A DNA stretch of 7,671 bases from JAUHWL01 sp964416385 (GTDB taxonomy: Bacteria; Bacteroidota; Bacteroidia; Flavobacteriales; Schleiferiaceae): assembly GCA_964416385.1 (NCBI GenBank), contig CAYQDW010000088.1, positions 1 to 7,671 on the forward strand. Reading direction: 5' to 3'. Made by a program: the position numbers and the translations under genes. The notes beneath the pieces are model-generated. The model was not told the origin of the DNA, ran no database searches, and worked only from the letters and a program-made list of their open reading frames with translations. Below are positions 1-6,259 of this stretch, in pieces (the first letter of the stretch is position 1; every line of letters begins with the position of its first letter).

Positions 1-38
1 ATCATGGCTTAAATATCTTTACCTAAAGGCGAAAACAA

Positions 39-46
39 TACTTTTG
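39..46 (+). promoter_or_regulatory. Weak candidate -7 element before the small-protein/nucleotidyltransferase pair
   Basis: TACTTTTG matches the Bacteroidota -7 consensus TAnnTTTG exactly, but it ends only 5 nt before the ATG at 52, so its transcript would be almost leaderless. No TTG lies about 20 nt upstream. A second, imperfect match (TATCTTTA, 14-21) would give a more usual leader, but its -33 element would fall off the window. The stretch before 52 is also open in frame 2 up to a TGA at 53-55, so the pair could instead be translationally coupled to an upstream gene that is not visible. Confidence 0.22.
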
Positions 47-51
47 AGATT

Positions 52-246
52 ATGAAAATTGCCTTCACCACAAAATTAGAAAGTAAACACCAACAGGAAG
101 AAGCCTTTTTGGCACTTAGTCCTCATGAGCGCTTTTTAAACTTTATTGCACTTAGTAAGGCCATTAAGAAACTATACCCCAGCCAAGAGGAAACGGATAA
201 TGACAATTTTGTGATTGATCTATCCGGAAAGAAAAGCGATGCTTAA
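52..246 (+). CDS. Small uncharacterised protein paired with a nucleotidyltransferase
   Basis: This encodes a 64-residue soluble protein that I do not recognise by name. It has no signal peptide, membrane segment or Cys motif. The middle (about residues 14-43) reads as one or two amphipathic helices around the motif LSPHERFLNFIALSKAIKKLYP, and the C-terminal third is acidic and probably flexible. No helix-turn-helix is visible, so it does not resemble the DNA-binding AbiEi antitoxin. The next gene starts inside its last codons (8-nt overlap, different frame), which implies translational coupling and a linked function. By analogy with MNT/HEPN and AbiE modules, where a small partner accompanies a nucleotidyltransferase, it could be an antitoxin or a substrate-binding partner; that is inference only. 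The ATG at 52 is the only good start. The real-gene call rests on the coupling and coding-like composition. Confidence 0.72.
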   Translation: MKIAFTTKLESKHQQEEAFLALSPHERFLNFIALSKAIKKLYPSQEETDNDNFVIDLSGKKSDA

Positions 247-715
247 CTGGGACGAAGAAATAAAACAGTTTGTTGCCTGTTGTGCCCAGCACAAAGTAAA
301 AATGCTTTTAGTGGGTGGCGGAGCTGTTAATTTTCACGGCTACCAACGCCATTCTGCCGATATAGACTTTTGGATTGATACGCGAGAAGAGAACTTGATC
401 CGACTCTTAAAAGTATTTCATGATCTCGGCTTCGAAATAGATTCCTTTCCAAATGATGTGGCACTCCAACATAAAAATATCAGCGTTAAGTTTTCTCCGG
501 CTTCACTATCAGTTGAATTGATCACAAAATTTAATCCCAATAAATCGTTTGATGAAGCTTATGAAACCTCTATTCCGGTTGAATTGAACCAACAGCCGCT
601 CATAAAATACCGTGTACTGAGTTTAGAGGATTTAATCACCAGTAAGATCAAAGCCGGCCGGCCCAAGGATTTATTAGATATTCAGGAGTTAAAACGGATT
701 AACGAAAAGACCTAA
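239..715 (+). CDS. Minimal nucleotidyltransferase (MNT/AbiEii-like fold)
   Basis: This is a 158-aa member of the DNA polymerase beta-like nucleotidyltransferase superfamily. The signature is visible: a glycine turn (GGG, residues 26-28), then the metal-binding pair D41-x-D43 in SADIDFWID. E93 in the strand SVELIT is a plausible third carboxylate. The C-terminal part carries LSLEDLITSKIKAGRPKDLLDIQEL (residues 127-151 region), a conserved basic/acidic helix pair common in AbiEii-like and related small transferases. Such enzymes transfer an NMP to a protein or RNA; the target here is unknown. The start is taken as the ATG at 239, overlapping the upstream gene's end by 8 nt. An in-frame TTG at 215 adds only 8 residues encoded within the upstream gene and is less likely. 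Its stop overlaps the stop of the convergent ATPase gene. Sampled rows run about 37-40% GC, lower than several rows in the flanking genes, which fits an acquired module but does not prove it. Confidence 0.88.
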   Translation: MLNWDEEIKQFVACCAQHKVKMLLVGGGAVNFHGYQRHSADIDFWIDTREENLIRLLKVFHDLGFEIDSFPNDVALQHKNISVKFSPASLSVELITKFNPNKSFDEAYETSIPVELNQQPLIKYRVLSLEDLITSKIKAGRPKDLLDIQELKRINEKT

Positions 716-3099
716 AGCCCCATCCGCTTTGCTGCAATATTACTAGCCACCGTTACAAAAACCACAATGGTTATGCTGCTCAAGGGCATGAGAATGGCGC
801 TCACCACAGGACTTAATAAACCCGCTGCCGCAAAACTCAACCCCACAATATTGTAGGCAAAACTCAATATAAAACTGGCAATTATGATGCGCTTGGCCTT
901 TTTGGAAAATGCTAGAAATGTATCTAATCGGGCTAATTCACGGGCATCTAAAATGGCGTCACAAGCGGGAGAAAAAGTGTTCACATCTTCACTCAAACTA
1001 ATCCCAACATCACTTTGGCGCAGGGCACCGGCATCATTTAGCCCATCACCAACCATCAGTACCCGCTGACCATTATGTTGAAGTTGCTTGATCAGGGCAA
1101 GTTTATCATCGGGTTTTTGGTTGAAGTACAACATTGCATCCGCACCAAAAACTGGTTGCAACACATCTTTTTCGCCCGGGCTATCGCCACTAAGCAATGA
1201 TTGACCAAAGTGCGCTTGCAACCGTTTTATCAATTCAAAAACACCCTTACGGTATTCATTCTGCACTAGAAAATACCCTAGGAAAACGTCATTTTTTGAA
1301 ATATAAACGCGTGTTTGGTTGAGCACATTTTCGGCCTTTGCAGCATGCGCCCAATGCGCAGAACCCAATCGGTAGATATCCGCCCCCACTTTAGCTTCAG
1401 AACCCTTTCCTGCCACCTCTCGGTAATTATGCAGAATCACGGCATCGGCATCTAGAAAATTATAGAGCATACGGCTTAACGGGTGATTGCTTTGGCGCGC
1501 CAGCGATTTTATTGCCGTGGTATCATCAACTGATAGCGATTTGCCCTGATATTGGAGTCTGGTGCCATGGCTTGCTGTGAGCGTACCGGTTTTGTCCCAA
1601 ACCAATTGCTTTACCTCAGCCATGCGTTCAACGGCAACGGCATCTTTAACAAAGAATTTATTTCGGCCAAAAATGCGCAGCACATTGCCGTGGGTAAACG
1701 GTGCAGAAAGCGCCAATGCACACGGGCAAGCCACAATGAGGATAGCAGTAAAAACCGTAACGGCTTTACCCGGATCTACCATCCACCACCAAATAGCAGC
1801 ACCTGTGGCGATAACCATAATTGCCAGTGTAAAATGCTTGCTTATACGGTCTGTAAGGCTTTTAAAATCCACCCGCTCCCCTTTGGTAAAAACTTCGTTA
1901 TTCCACAATTGTGTAAGATAGCTCTGTTCAACAGGCTTAATGACTTCCAATTCTATGGCCTCTCCCATTTGCTTGCCACCGGCATAAATACGGTCGCCAC
2001 TTTGCTTTTTTACTGGTGTAGCTTCACCGGTCACAAAGCTGTTATCAATCAATGCATCACCTTTCAACAACACACAATCTGCCGGAATCAATTCTTCATT
2101 GCGGATAAGAATGCGATGACCCGCCTTGAGGTCATTAACGGGAATATTTTCCTCGGCATCACCCAACTTGGTTACCGCTACGGGGAAATAACTTTTATAG
2201 TCACGATCAAAACTGAGGCTCTCATACGTTTTGCGCTGAAAGAACTTGCCTAGCAATAGAAAAAACACCAAACCGGTAAGGGAGTCAAAATAGCCCGGGC
2301 CGCTTTGCGTAATTACATCATAGGCACTACGAATAAAGAGCACCGTAATGCCCAAGGCAATAGGCACATCAATATTCATATACCGGTGCTTTAGCCCTTT
2401 GTATGCAGAAATAAAATATTCATTAGCTGAGTAAACCACCACAGGCACTGAAAGCCCCAGCATCAACCACCTAAAAAAAGGCAAAAAAGTTTGCAGCGTG
2501 GGGTCTTCATAATCAAAGTACTCTGGCAACGCCATAATCATAATGTTGCCAAAGGCAAAAGCGGCAACGCCAAATTTATAGAGCAGGCTACGGTCTTTGG
2601 TATCCTTTTTCTTTTGCGTGTCTTCTAGGCTAATCAGAGGTTCATAACCTATGGCAGAAAGTATCTCTGCCACTTCGCGCAGGCTTATCACATCATCTTT
2701 AAAGGTAACCCGCGCACTGCGTTTGGGGAAGTTTACAACCACACTAATGATGCCTTTTTTTAACTTACCTAAATTCTCCAGCAACCAAATACAACTGCTG
2801 CAATGGATGGCTGGCAAATACAGTCGTATTACAGATACACCGTCATCACTAAAATCTAATAATGGCTGCCTTATTTCAGGATTATCAAGAAAAGCGAAGT
2901 CTTTTTGCCTTTTGTTTTTTCGTGTTTGTCCTGGGGCCAAGTTCAGTTCATAGTACTGCTCCATGCTGTTGGCGCTCAAAATTTCATAGACCGTTTTGCA
3001 GCCCGCGCAACAAAAAACTTTGTCGTCAAGCCTAATGGTATCATTGGTGCAGGCAGCACCGCAATGGTAGCACGAATGTTGGTTTGGCTCATTTGGCAT
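712..3099 (-). CDS. ccoI: Cu(+)-type P1B ATPase, CcoI/FixI-like (cbb3 oxidase copper supply)
   Basis: This encodes a 795-aa inner-membrane heavy-metal ATPase that looks complete. Order: an N-terminal Cys-rich metal-binding domain (C10xxC13, C17, C30, C31, C34) as in CcoI-type ATPases; an HMA domain with CSSC (100-103); a first membrane block (about 172-290); the actuator domain with TGEA (358-361); the transmembrane CPC site (458-460); the phosphorylation motif DKTGT (502-506); an HP pair (539-540) in the nucleotide-binding domain; the hinge GDGLND (684-689); and two last helices with YN (749-750) and MPLSS (771-775). CPC plus YN plus MxxSS is the Cu(+) set. The Cys-rich extension and the divergent Fnr-family neighbour favour CcoI/FixI, which exports Cu(+) for cbb3 oxidase assembly, over a detoxifying CopA. 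ccoS and ccoN do not follow it here. An upstream TTG (3108) would add three residues; the ATG at 3099 is preferred. No Shine-Dalgarno sequence is seen. Confidence 0.93.
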   Translation of the reverse strand: MPNEPNQHSCYHCGAACTNDTIRLDDKVFCCAGCKTVYEILSANSMEQYYELNLAPGQTRKNKRQKDFAFLDNPEIRQPLLDFSDDGVSVIRLYLPAIHCSSCIWLLENLGKLKKGIISVVVNFPKRSARVTFKDDVISLREVAEILSAIGYEPLISLEDTQKKKDTKDRSLLYKFGVAAFAFGNIMIMALPEYFDYEDPTLQTFLPFFRWLMLGLSVPVVVYSANEYFISAYKGLKHRYMNIDVPIALGITVLFIRSAYDVITQSGPGYFDSLTGLVFFLLLGKFFQRKTYESLSFDRDYKSYFPVAVTKLGDAEENIPVNDLKAGHRILIRNEELIPADCVLLKGDALIDNSFVTGEATPVKKQSGDRIYAGGKQMGEAIELEVIKPVEQSYLTQLWNNEVFTKGERVDFKSLTDRISKHFTLAIMVIATGAAIWWWMVDPGKAVTVFTAILIVACPCALALSAPFTHGNVLRIFGRNKFFVKDAVAVERMAEVKQLVWDKTGTLTASHGTRLQYQGKSLSVDDTTAIKSLARQSNHPLSRMLYNFLDADAVILHNYREVAGKGSEAKVGADIYRLGSAHWAHAAKAENVLNQTRVYISKNDVFLGYFLVQNEYRKGVFELIKRLQAHFGQSLLSGDSPGEKDVLQPVFGADAMLYFNQKPDDKLALIKQLQHNGQRVLMVGDGLNDAGALRQSDVGISLSEDVNTFSPACDAILDARELARLDTFLAFSKKAKRIIIASFILSFAYNIVGLSFAAAGLLSPVVSAILMPLSSITIVVFVTVASNIAAKRMGL

Positions 3100-3105
3100 G
3101 GCCCA

Positions 3106-3113
3106 CAAAAGTG
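3106..3113 (-). promoter_or_regulatory. Speculative -7 element for ccoI
   Basis: On the minus strand CACTTTTG differs from TAnnTTTG at one position and ends 6 nt before the ATG at 3099, so transcription would begin a few bases before the start codon. There is no well-placed -33 TTG. What makes it worth noting is that the centre of the FNR-like dyad (3142.5) would lie about 42 bp upstream of such a start, which is the classic class II activator position, where a poor upstream element is expected. This is inference; the near-leaderless transcript is a weakness. Confidence 0.25.
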
Positions 3114-3136
3114 GTTAAGGGCATACGTCAGTACTA

Positions 3137-3148
3137 TGACAATTATCA
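3137..3148. promoter_or_regulatory. FNR-like operator in the ccoI/fnr divergent region
   Basis: The 12-mer TGACAATTATCA has the TGA-N6-TCA core of Crp/Fnr-family sites (E. coli FNR consensus TTGAT-N4-ATCAA). The dyad extends to 3134-3151 (CTATGACAATTATCACAG), with 7 of 9 symmetric pairs matching. It lies 37 bp from the ccoI start and 76 bp from the regulator start, where a site acting on either gene could sit. The adjacent regulator keeps the Glu and Arg of the recognition helix that read TGA in this family. The assignment is by sequence likeness only. Confidence 0.5.
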
Positions 3149-3156
3149 CAGAATGC

Positions 3157-3187
3157 TTGGCATATGAAACAAAATACTGTACGTTTG
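3157..3187 (+). promoter_or_regulatory. Bacteroidota-type promoter of the Crp/Fnr gene
   Basis: TTG at 3157-3159 is separated by 20 nt from TACGTTTG at 3180-3187, an exact TAnnTTTG. This matches the Bacteroidota -33/-7 arrangement. Transcription would start near 3191-3194 and give a leader of about 31-34 nt before the ATG at 3225. The FNR-like dyad sits just upstream of the -33 element, so activation or autoregulation is possible. Confidence 0.6.
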
Positions 3188-3189
3188 AT

Positions 3190-3201
3190 AAACCTTATTC
3201 G
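3190..3201 (+). repeat. 12-bp direct repeat, copy 1, at the predicted transcription start
   Basis: AAACCTTATTCG begins 2 nt after the -7 element of the Crp/Fnr gene and ends 23 nt before its ATG. The identical 12-mer occurs at 4031-4042 in front of the S46 peptidase gene. A-rich sequence follows both copies. Its role is unknown; it covers the predicted start of transcription, so an initially transcribed or 5' UTR element is possible. Confidence 0.5.
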
Positions 3202-3224
3202 CCAAAAATAATTTCGCACGCAAT

Positions 3225-3929
3225 ATGAAAGAAGGAGCGCCTATAAGCTGTGAATTCTGTGGCCTTAAAGACCACTCAGCTTTTAAAGACCTAGATGCTA
3301 GCGAACTCCATGAAGTTAGCCACGTAAAAACATGTGTATACTTTAAAAAAGGCCAAGTGTTGATGCACGAAGGCAGCCGGCCAAACGGGGTGTATTGCAT
3401 CCATAAAGGCAAGGCAAAACTCTCACGTTTAGGCACTGAGGGTAAAGAACAAATCATCCGTTTTGCCAAAAGTGGCGACCTTATGGGTTACCGTTCTCTG
3501 CTTAGTGGTGAAAATTTATCTGCAACCATTACCGCATTAGATGATACCCATGCGTGCTTTATCCCTAAATCTGAAATGTTCAAGCTCATAGAAACCAACC
3601 CGCGTTTTTCTTTGAACATGATGAAACTAACCTGCCATGAACTGGGTGAGGCCGGCAAACTCATTACCAATCTGGCGCAAAAAACCGTACGCGAACGCTT
3701 GGCAGAAGTATTGCTCATCATCCACCGCACCTTTGGCGAAGATGACGAGGGATTCTTAGACGTAAGCCTTACGCGCGAAGAAATTGCTAATATGGTTGGT
3801 ACTGCAACAGAAAGCGTGATTCGTTTACTCTCTGAATTCAAAGATGATGAATACATTACGGTAAAAGGCCGGAAAATTGCAATTAACGATCGTGCCTCTT
3901 TGGTGCGCATTGGCAACGTTTACGATTAA
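3225..3929 (+). CDS. Crp/Fnr-family transcriptional regulator, FNR-like
   Basis: This is a 234-aa cytoplasmic regulator. Residues about 20-115 form the cyclic-nucleotide-binding-type beta barrel (FKKGQVLMHEG, GVYCIHKGKAKL, SGDLMGYRSLL), followed by the dimer helix (about 117-165) and a C-terminal winged helix with LTREEIANMVGTATESVIRLLSEF (182-205). E196 and R200 match the Glu and Arg that contact TGA in FNR and CRP; the FNR Ser between them is I199 here. The N terminus has C9xxC12, and C111 (HACFIP) aligns with E. coli FNR C122, but the residue matching FNR C29 is S18. C58 (GVYC) might complete a cluster. It therefore looks like an oxygen or redox sensor with an unusual ligand set; this is inference. 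Family membership is certain, the signal is not. It is divergent from ccoI, its probable target, and is followed by a terminator. The ATG start is supported by the promoter 38 nt upstream. Confidence 0.93.
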   Translation: MKEGAPISCEFCGLKDHSAFKDLDASELHEVSHVKTCVYFKKGQVLMHEGSRPNGVYCIHKGKAKLSRLGTEGKEQIIRFAKSGDLMGYRSLLSGENLSATITALDDTHACFIPKSEMFKLIETNPRFSLNMMKLTCHELGEAGKLITNLAQKTVRERLAEVLLIIHRTFGEDDEGFLDVSLTREEIANMVGTATESVIRLLSEFKDDEYITVKGRKIAINDRASLVRIGNVYD

Positions 3930-3963
3930 CACCCCCATTCTTAACAAATATTTAGGAACAAAT

Positions 3964-3993
3964 CAGGCTCGTTTTAGGGCCTGTTTCTGTTTT
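3964..3993 (+). terminator. Rho-independent terminator after the Crp/Fnr gene
   Basis: CAGGCTC (3964-3970) pairs with GGGCCTG (3977-3983), with one T-G wobble, around a 6-nt loop GTTTTA. The T-rich tail TTTCTGTTTT follows directly. It lies 34 nt after the stop and separates the regulator from the peptidase gene. Confidence 0.72.
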
Positions 3994-3999
3994 AGCCTA

Positions 4000-4029
4000 T
4001 TGATGATAGCTTAATCATCCGTAAACTTG
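4000..4029 (+). promoter_or_regulatory. Candidate promoter of the S46 peptidase gene
   Basis: TTG at 4000-4002 is separated by 19 nt from TAAACTTG at 4022-4029, one mismatch from TAnnTTTG. Transcription would start near 4033-4036, giving a leader of about 30 nt. The layout closely resembles the promoter at 3157-3187, including the same 12-mer just downstream. Confidence 0.5.
4002..4019. promoter_or_regulatory. Inverted repeat in the promoter spacer (possible operator)
   Basis: GATGAT (4002-4007) and ATCATC (4014-4019) are perfect 6-bp inverted arms around AGCTTA. The dyad fills the space between the -33 and -7 elements, where a bound protein would block RNA polymerase. The TGA and TCA triplets are 8 nt apart, so it does not fit the 6-nt spacing of a Crp/Fnr site. 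Chance remains possible in AT-rich sequence. Confidence 0.3.
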
Positions 4030-4030
4030 C

Positions 4031-4042
4031 AAACCTTATTCG
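4031..4042 (+). repeat. 12-bp direct repeat, copy 2, at the predicted transcription start
   Basis: This is identical to 3190-3201 (AAACCTTATTCG). It begins 1 nt after the -7 element and ends 22 nt before the peptidase ATG, against 2 nt and 23 nt for copy 1. A run of nine A residues starts right after it. Confidence 0.5.
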
Positions 4043-4064
4043 AAAAAAAAATAAAAATTCTACT

Positions 4065-6200
4065 ATGAGGAGATTAACATCTGCCGTGCTATTAACGGCC
4101 ATGTTTTTATCACTTACGGCCACGGCCCATGAGGGCATGTGGCTGCCTATGTTGCTCAACCGCAACTATAAAGACATGAAAAAAGCCGGCTTAAAACTTA
4201 AGCCTGAAGACATCTACAACGTAAATAAATCGAGCATCAAAGATGCCATTGTGTCTCTTGGTGGATTCTGTACCGCAGAGATCATCTCGGCAGAAGGCTT
4301 AATGCTTACCAACCACCACTGCGGTTATGATGCCATTCGCAGCCACAGCACGGTAGAACACGACTACCTTACAGATGGTTTTTGGGCCATGAGTCGTGAC
4401 CAGGAATTGCCAAACCCTGGCCTAACAGCCTCTATTTTGGTGCGCATGGAAGATGTAACCGACCAAATCTACCAGCAACTAAGCGGTGATATGACCGAAG
4501 CCCAGCGCCAGCAAAAGGCGGCTGAACTTGGCAAAGCCCTTGCTGATTCTGCCACAAAAGGCACAGAATACAATGCCTATGTGCGCGACTTCTTTAATGG
4601 TAATGAATACTATTTGTTTGTTTTTGTTACCTATAAAGACGTACGTTTAGTAGGCGCCCCACCAAGCAGCATTGGCAAGTATGGTGGCGATACCGACAAC
4701 TGGATGTGGCCACGTCATACTGGAGACTTTAGTATGTTCCGCATATATACTGCACCAGACGGCAAACCTGCTGACTACAGCGAAGAGAATGTACCGCTAA
4801 AACCTAAACACCACTTACCCATCAGCATCAAAGGTGTTGAAGAAGACGATTTTACAATGGTTATGGGCTTTCCTGGAAGCACAGACCGCTACCTGAGCAG
4901 CTGGGGCGTGCAGCAGCAGATAGACCTTTATGGCCCAGCCGTGGTAAATGTGCGTGATGCCAAACTTAAAGTGATGAAAAAGCACATGAATGCCGATGAT
5001 GCAGTGCGCATAAAACTGGCCAGCAATTACGCAAGCACCGCCAACTACTGGAAGTATTATATCGGCCAAACAGAGCAATTACAACGCAATAAGGTTTACG
5101 ATAAAAAATTGGCGCTAGAAAAAGCGTTTACAGAATGGGTAAATGCCGATGCAAGTCGCAAAGAGAAATATGGCAATAGCTTGGCGTTGCTTGCCGCGGC
5201 TTATGAAGCTTATGAGCCCATGGTTGTTGGCGATGTATACATCCGCGAAGCCGGACTATTAGGCCCAGATGTTGTTTTATATGCATACCGCATTGGCCGA
5301 CTATTAGGCGGCTTAGAAAAAGACCCTGAAGGTGTTGTTGCACGCGTTAAAGACATGACACGTAGCCACTACCAAGAATATGATGCTGCTACAGACCAAG
5401 AACTTGCAGAAGTACTTTGGGCCATGTACATGACTGACATTCCACAAGACCAGCAGCCAGCTTTTATGGCCTATGTGCGCGATTCTTTAAGTGGCAACAT
5501 GAAGCAATTTGTAGCTGATATTTACAACAATAGCATGTTTACAGACAGCACACGCCTGTATGCCTATATGGAAAGTCCAAATGATTCTATCCTTAAGGCA
5601 GACCCTGCAAACCGTGCCGCTACTGATTTCATCACCATGTATTTCGGTCGTCAACAAGGCATGGGCGATATCAGTGAGAAGATGGATCGCGGGTACCGCA
5701 CCTTTGTAGCGGGCCAGATGGAAATGATGCCAGATAAGATTTTCTATCCTGATGCCAACTCTACCCCACGCGTAACATATGGTACGGTAGGTGAATACTC
5801 ACCACAAGATGCCGTTGAGTACGAAGAGTACACCACCATTGAGGGCATCATGCAAAAGGAAGACCCTAATAATGATGAATTCATTGTTCCTGCTCGCCTT
5901 AAAGAACTATACCGCGCCAAAGATTACGGCCAATATGCAAATGAAGATGGCGAACTGCCTGTATGTTTCATCCACAGCACAGACATAACCGGTGGTAACT
6001 CTGGCAGCCCAGTAATGAATGCCAAAGGCGAATTGATCGGTTGTGCGTTTGATGGCAACTGGGAAGCCATGAGTGGCGACATAAGCTTTGAGAACAGCGT
6101 ACAGCGCACTATTTCGGTAGATATTCGTTACGTTTTATTCATAATAGACAAATATGCCGGTGCCGGCCACCTCATAAATGAGATGACGATAAAGAGTTAA
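4065..6200 (+). CDS. Secreted S46 family dipeptidyl peptidase, DPP7-type
   Basis: This is a 711-aa serine exopeptidase that releases dipeptides from peptide N termini in the periplasm; P. gingivalis DPP7 and DPP11 are of similar length (just over 710). Residues 1-21 are a signal peptide (Arg-Arg, a hydrophobic core, ATA before HEG). The chymotrypsin-like triad is visible: H85 in TNHHCGYD, D221 in WPRHTGDFS (likely), and S646 in GGNSGSPV. C69 and C86 are placed to form the disulfide known in the family. G664 in AFDGNWEAMSGD stands 18 residues after the Ser, where DPP7 has Gly and DPP11 has Arg; Gly predicts preference for hydrophobic P1 residues rather than Asp/Glu. The middle part (about 280-560) is the helical cap domain. 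A tandem TAA TAA ends the gene. It has its own promoter and terminator and looks monocistronic. The ATG at 4065 gives the only sensible signal peptide. The family is certain; the substrate class is inferred from one residue. Confidence 0.95.
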   Translation: MRRLTSAVLLTAMFLSLTATAHEGMWLPMLLNRNYKDMKKAGLKLKPEDIYNVNKSSIKDAIVSLGGFCTAEIISAEGLMLTNHHCGYDAIRSHSTVEHDYLTDGFWAMSRDQELPNPGLTASILVRMEDVTDQIYQQLSGDMTEAQRQQKAAELGKALADSATKGTEYNAYVRDFFNGNEYYLFVFVTYKDVRLVGAPPSSIGKYGGDTDNWMWPRHTGDFSMFRIYTAPDGKPADYSEENVPLKPKHHLPISIKGVEEDDFTMVMGFPGSTDRYLSSWGVQQQIDLYGPAVVNVRDAKLKVMKKHMNADDAVRIKLASNYASTANYWKYYIGQTEQLQRNKVYDKKLALEKAFTEWVNADASRKEKYGNSLALLAAAYEAYEPMVVGDVYIREAGLLGPDVVLYAYRIGRLLGGLEKDPEGVVARVKDMTRSHYQEYDAATDQELAEVLWAMYMTDIPQDQQPAFMAYVRDSLSGNMKQFVADIYNNSMFTDSTRLYAYMESPNDSILKADPANRAATDFITMYFGRQQGMGDISEKMDRGYRTFVAGQMEMMPDKIFYPDANSTPRVTYGTVGEYSPQDAVEYEEYTTIEGIMQKEDPNNDEFIVPARLKELYRAKDYGQYANEDGELPVCFIHSTDITGGNSGSPVMNAKGELIGCAFDGNWEAMSGDISFENSVQRTISVDIRYVLFIIDKYAGAGHLINEMTIKS

Positions 6201-6227
6201 TAACTCGATCATATCCAAAACAGACTG

Positions 6228-6259
6228 AAAGCCTCGCATTTAGCGGGGCTTTTATCTTT
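6228..6259 (+). terminator. Rho-independent terminator after the S46 peptidase gene
   Basis: AAAGCCTCGC (6228-6237) pairs with GCGGGGCTTT (6243-6252) in a 10-bp stem with one T-G wobble and the 5-nt loop ATTTA. A T-rich tail follows. The tail is at the same time the -7 element of the next gene's promoter (TATCTTTG, 6253-6260). Confidence 0.82.

Noticed and set aside
1..12. Start-like ATG at 4
   Set aside because: It is followed by GCT and a TAA stop, giving only two codons. It may be the tail of an upstream gene, but the visible part is too short to tell.
1552..2253. Long open frame (233 codons) on the + strand opposite ccoI
   Set aside because: It lies wholly antisense to the conserved actuator and membrane regions of the ATPase, its product shows no recognisable domain, and no promoter was seen. 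It is a shadow frame.
3006..3072. Multiple cysteines at the ATPase N terminus as a separate zinc-finger gene
   Set aside because: They are in frame and continuous with the HMA domain and match the Cys-rich N-terminal domain of CcoI-type ATPases, so they are part of one protein.
3203..3210. Exact TAnnTTTG match (TATTTTTG) on the minus strand as a ccoI promoter
   Set aside because: No TTG lies about 20 nt upstream, it would give a leader of about 100 nt, and it would overlap the regulator's own leader. It cannot be excluded but is not supported enough to list.
3146..3469. Open frame of 107 codons on the - strand across the Crp/Fnr gene start
   Set aside because: It is antisense to the conserved sensor domain and spans the well-supported divergent promoter region; the product has no domain likeness.
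6194..6206. Palindrome GAGTTAATAACTC over the peptidase stop codon
   Set aside because: The 6-bp arms with a single central base cannot form an RNA hairpin, and a real terminator lies just downstream. It is most simply explained by the tandem TAA TAA stop in AT-rich sequence.
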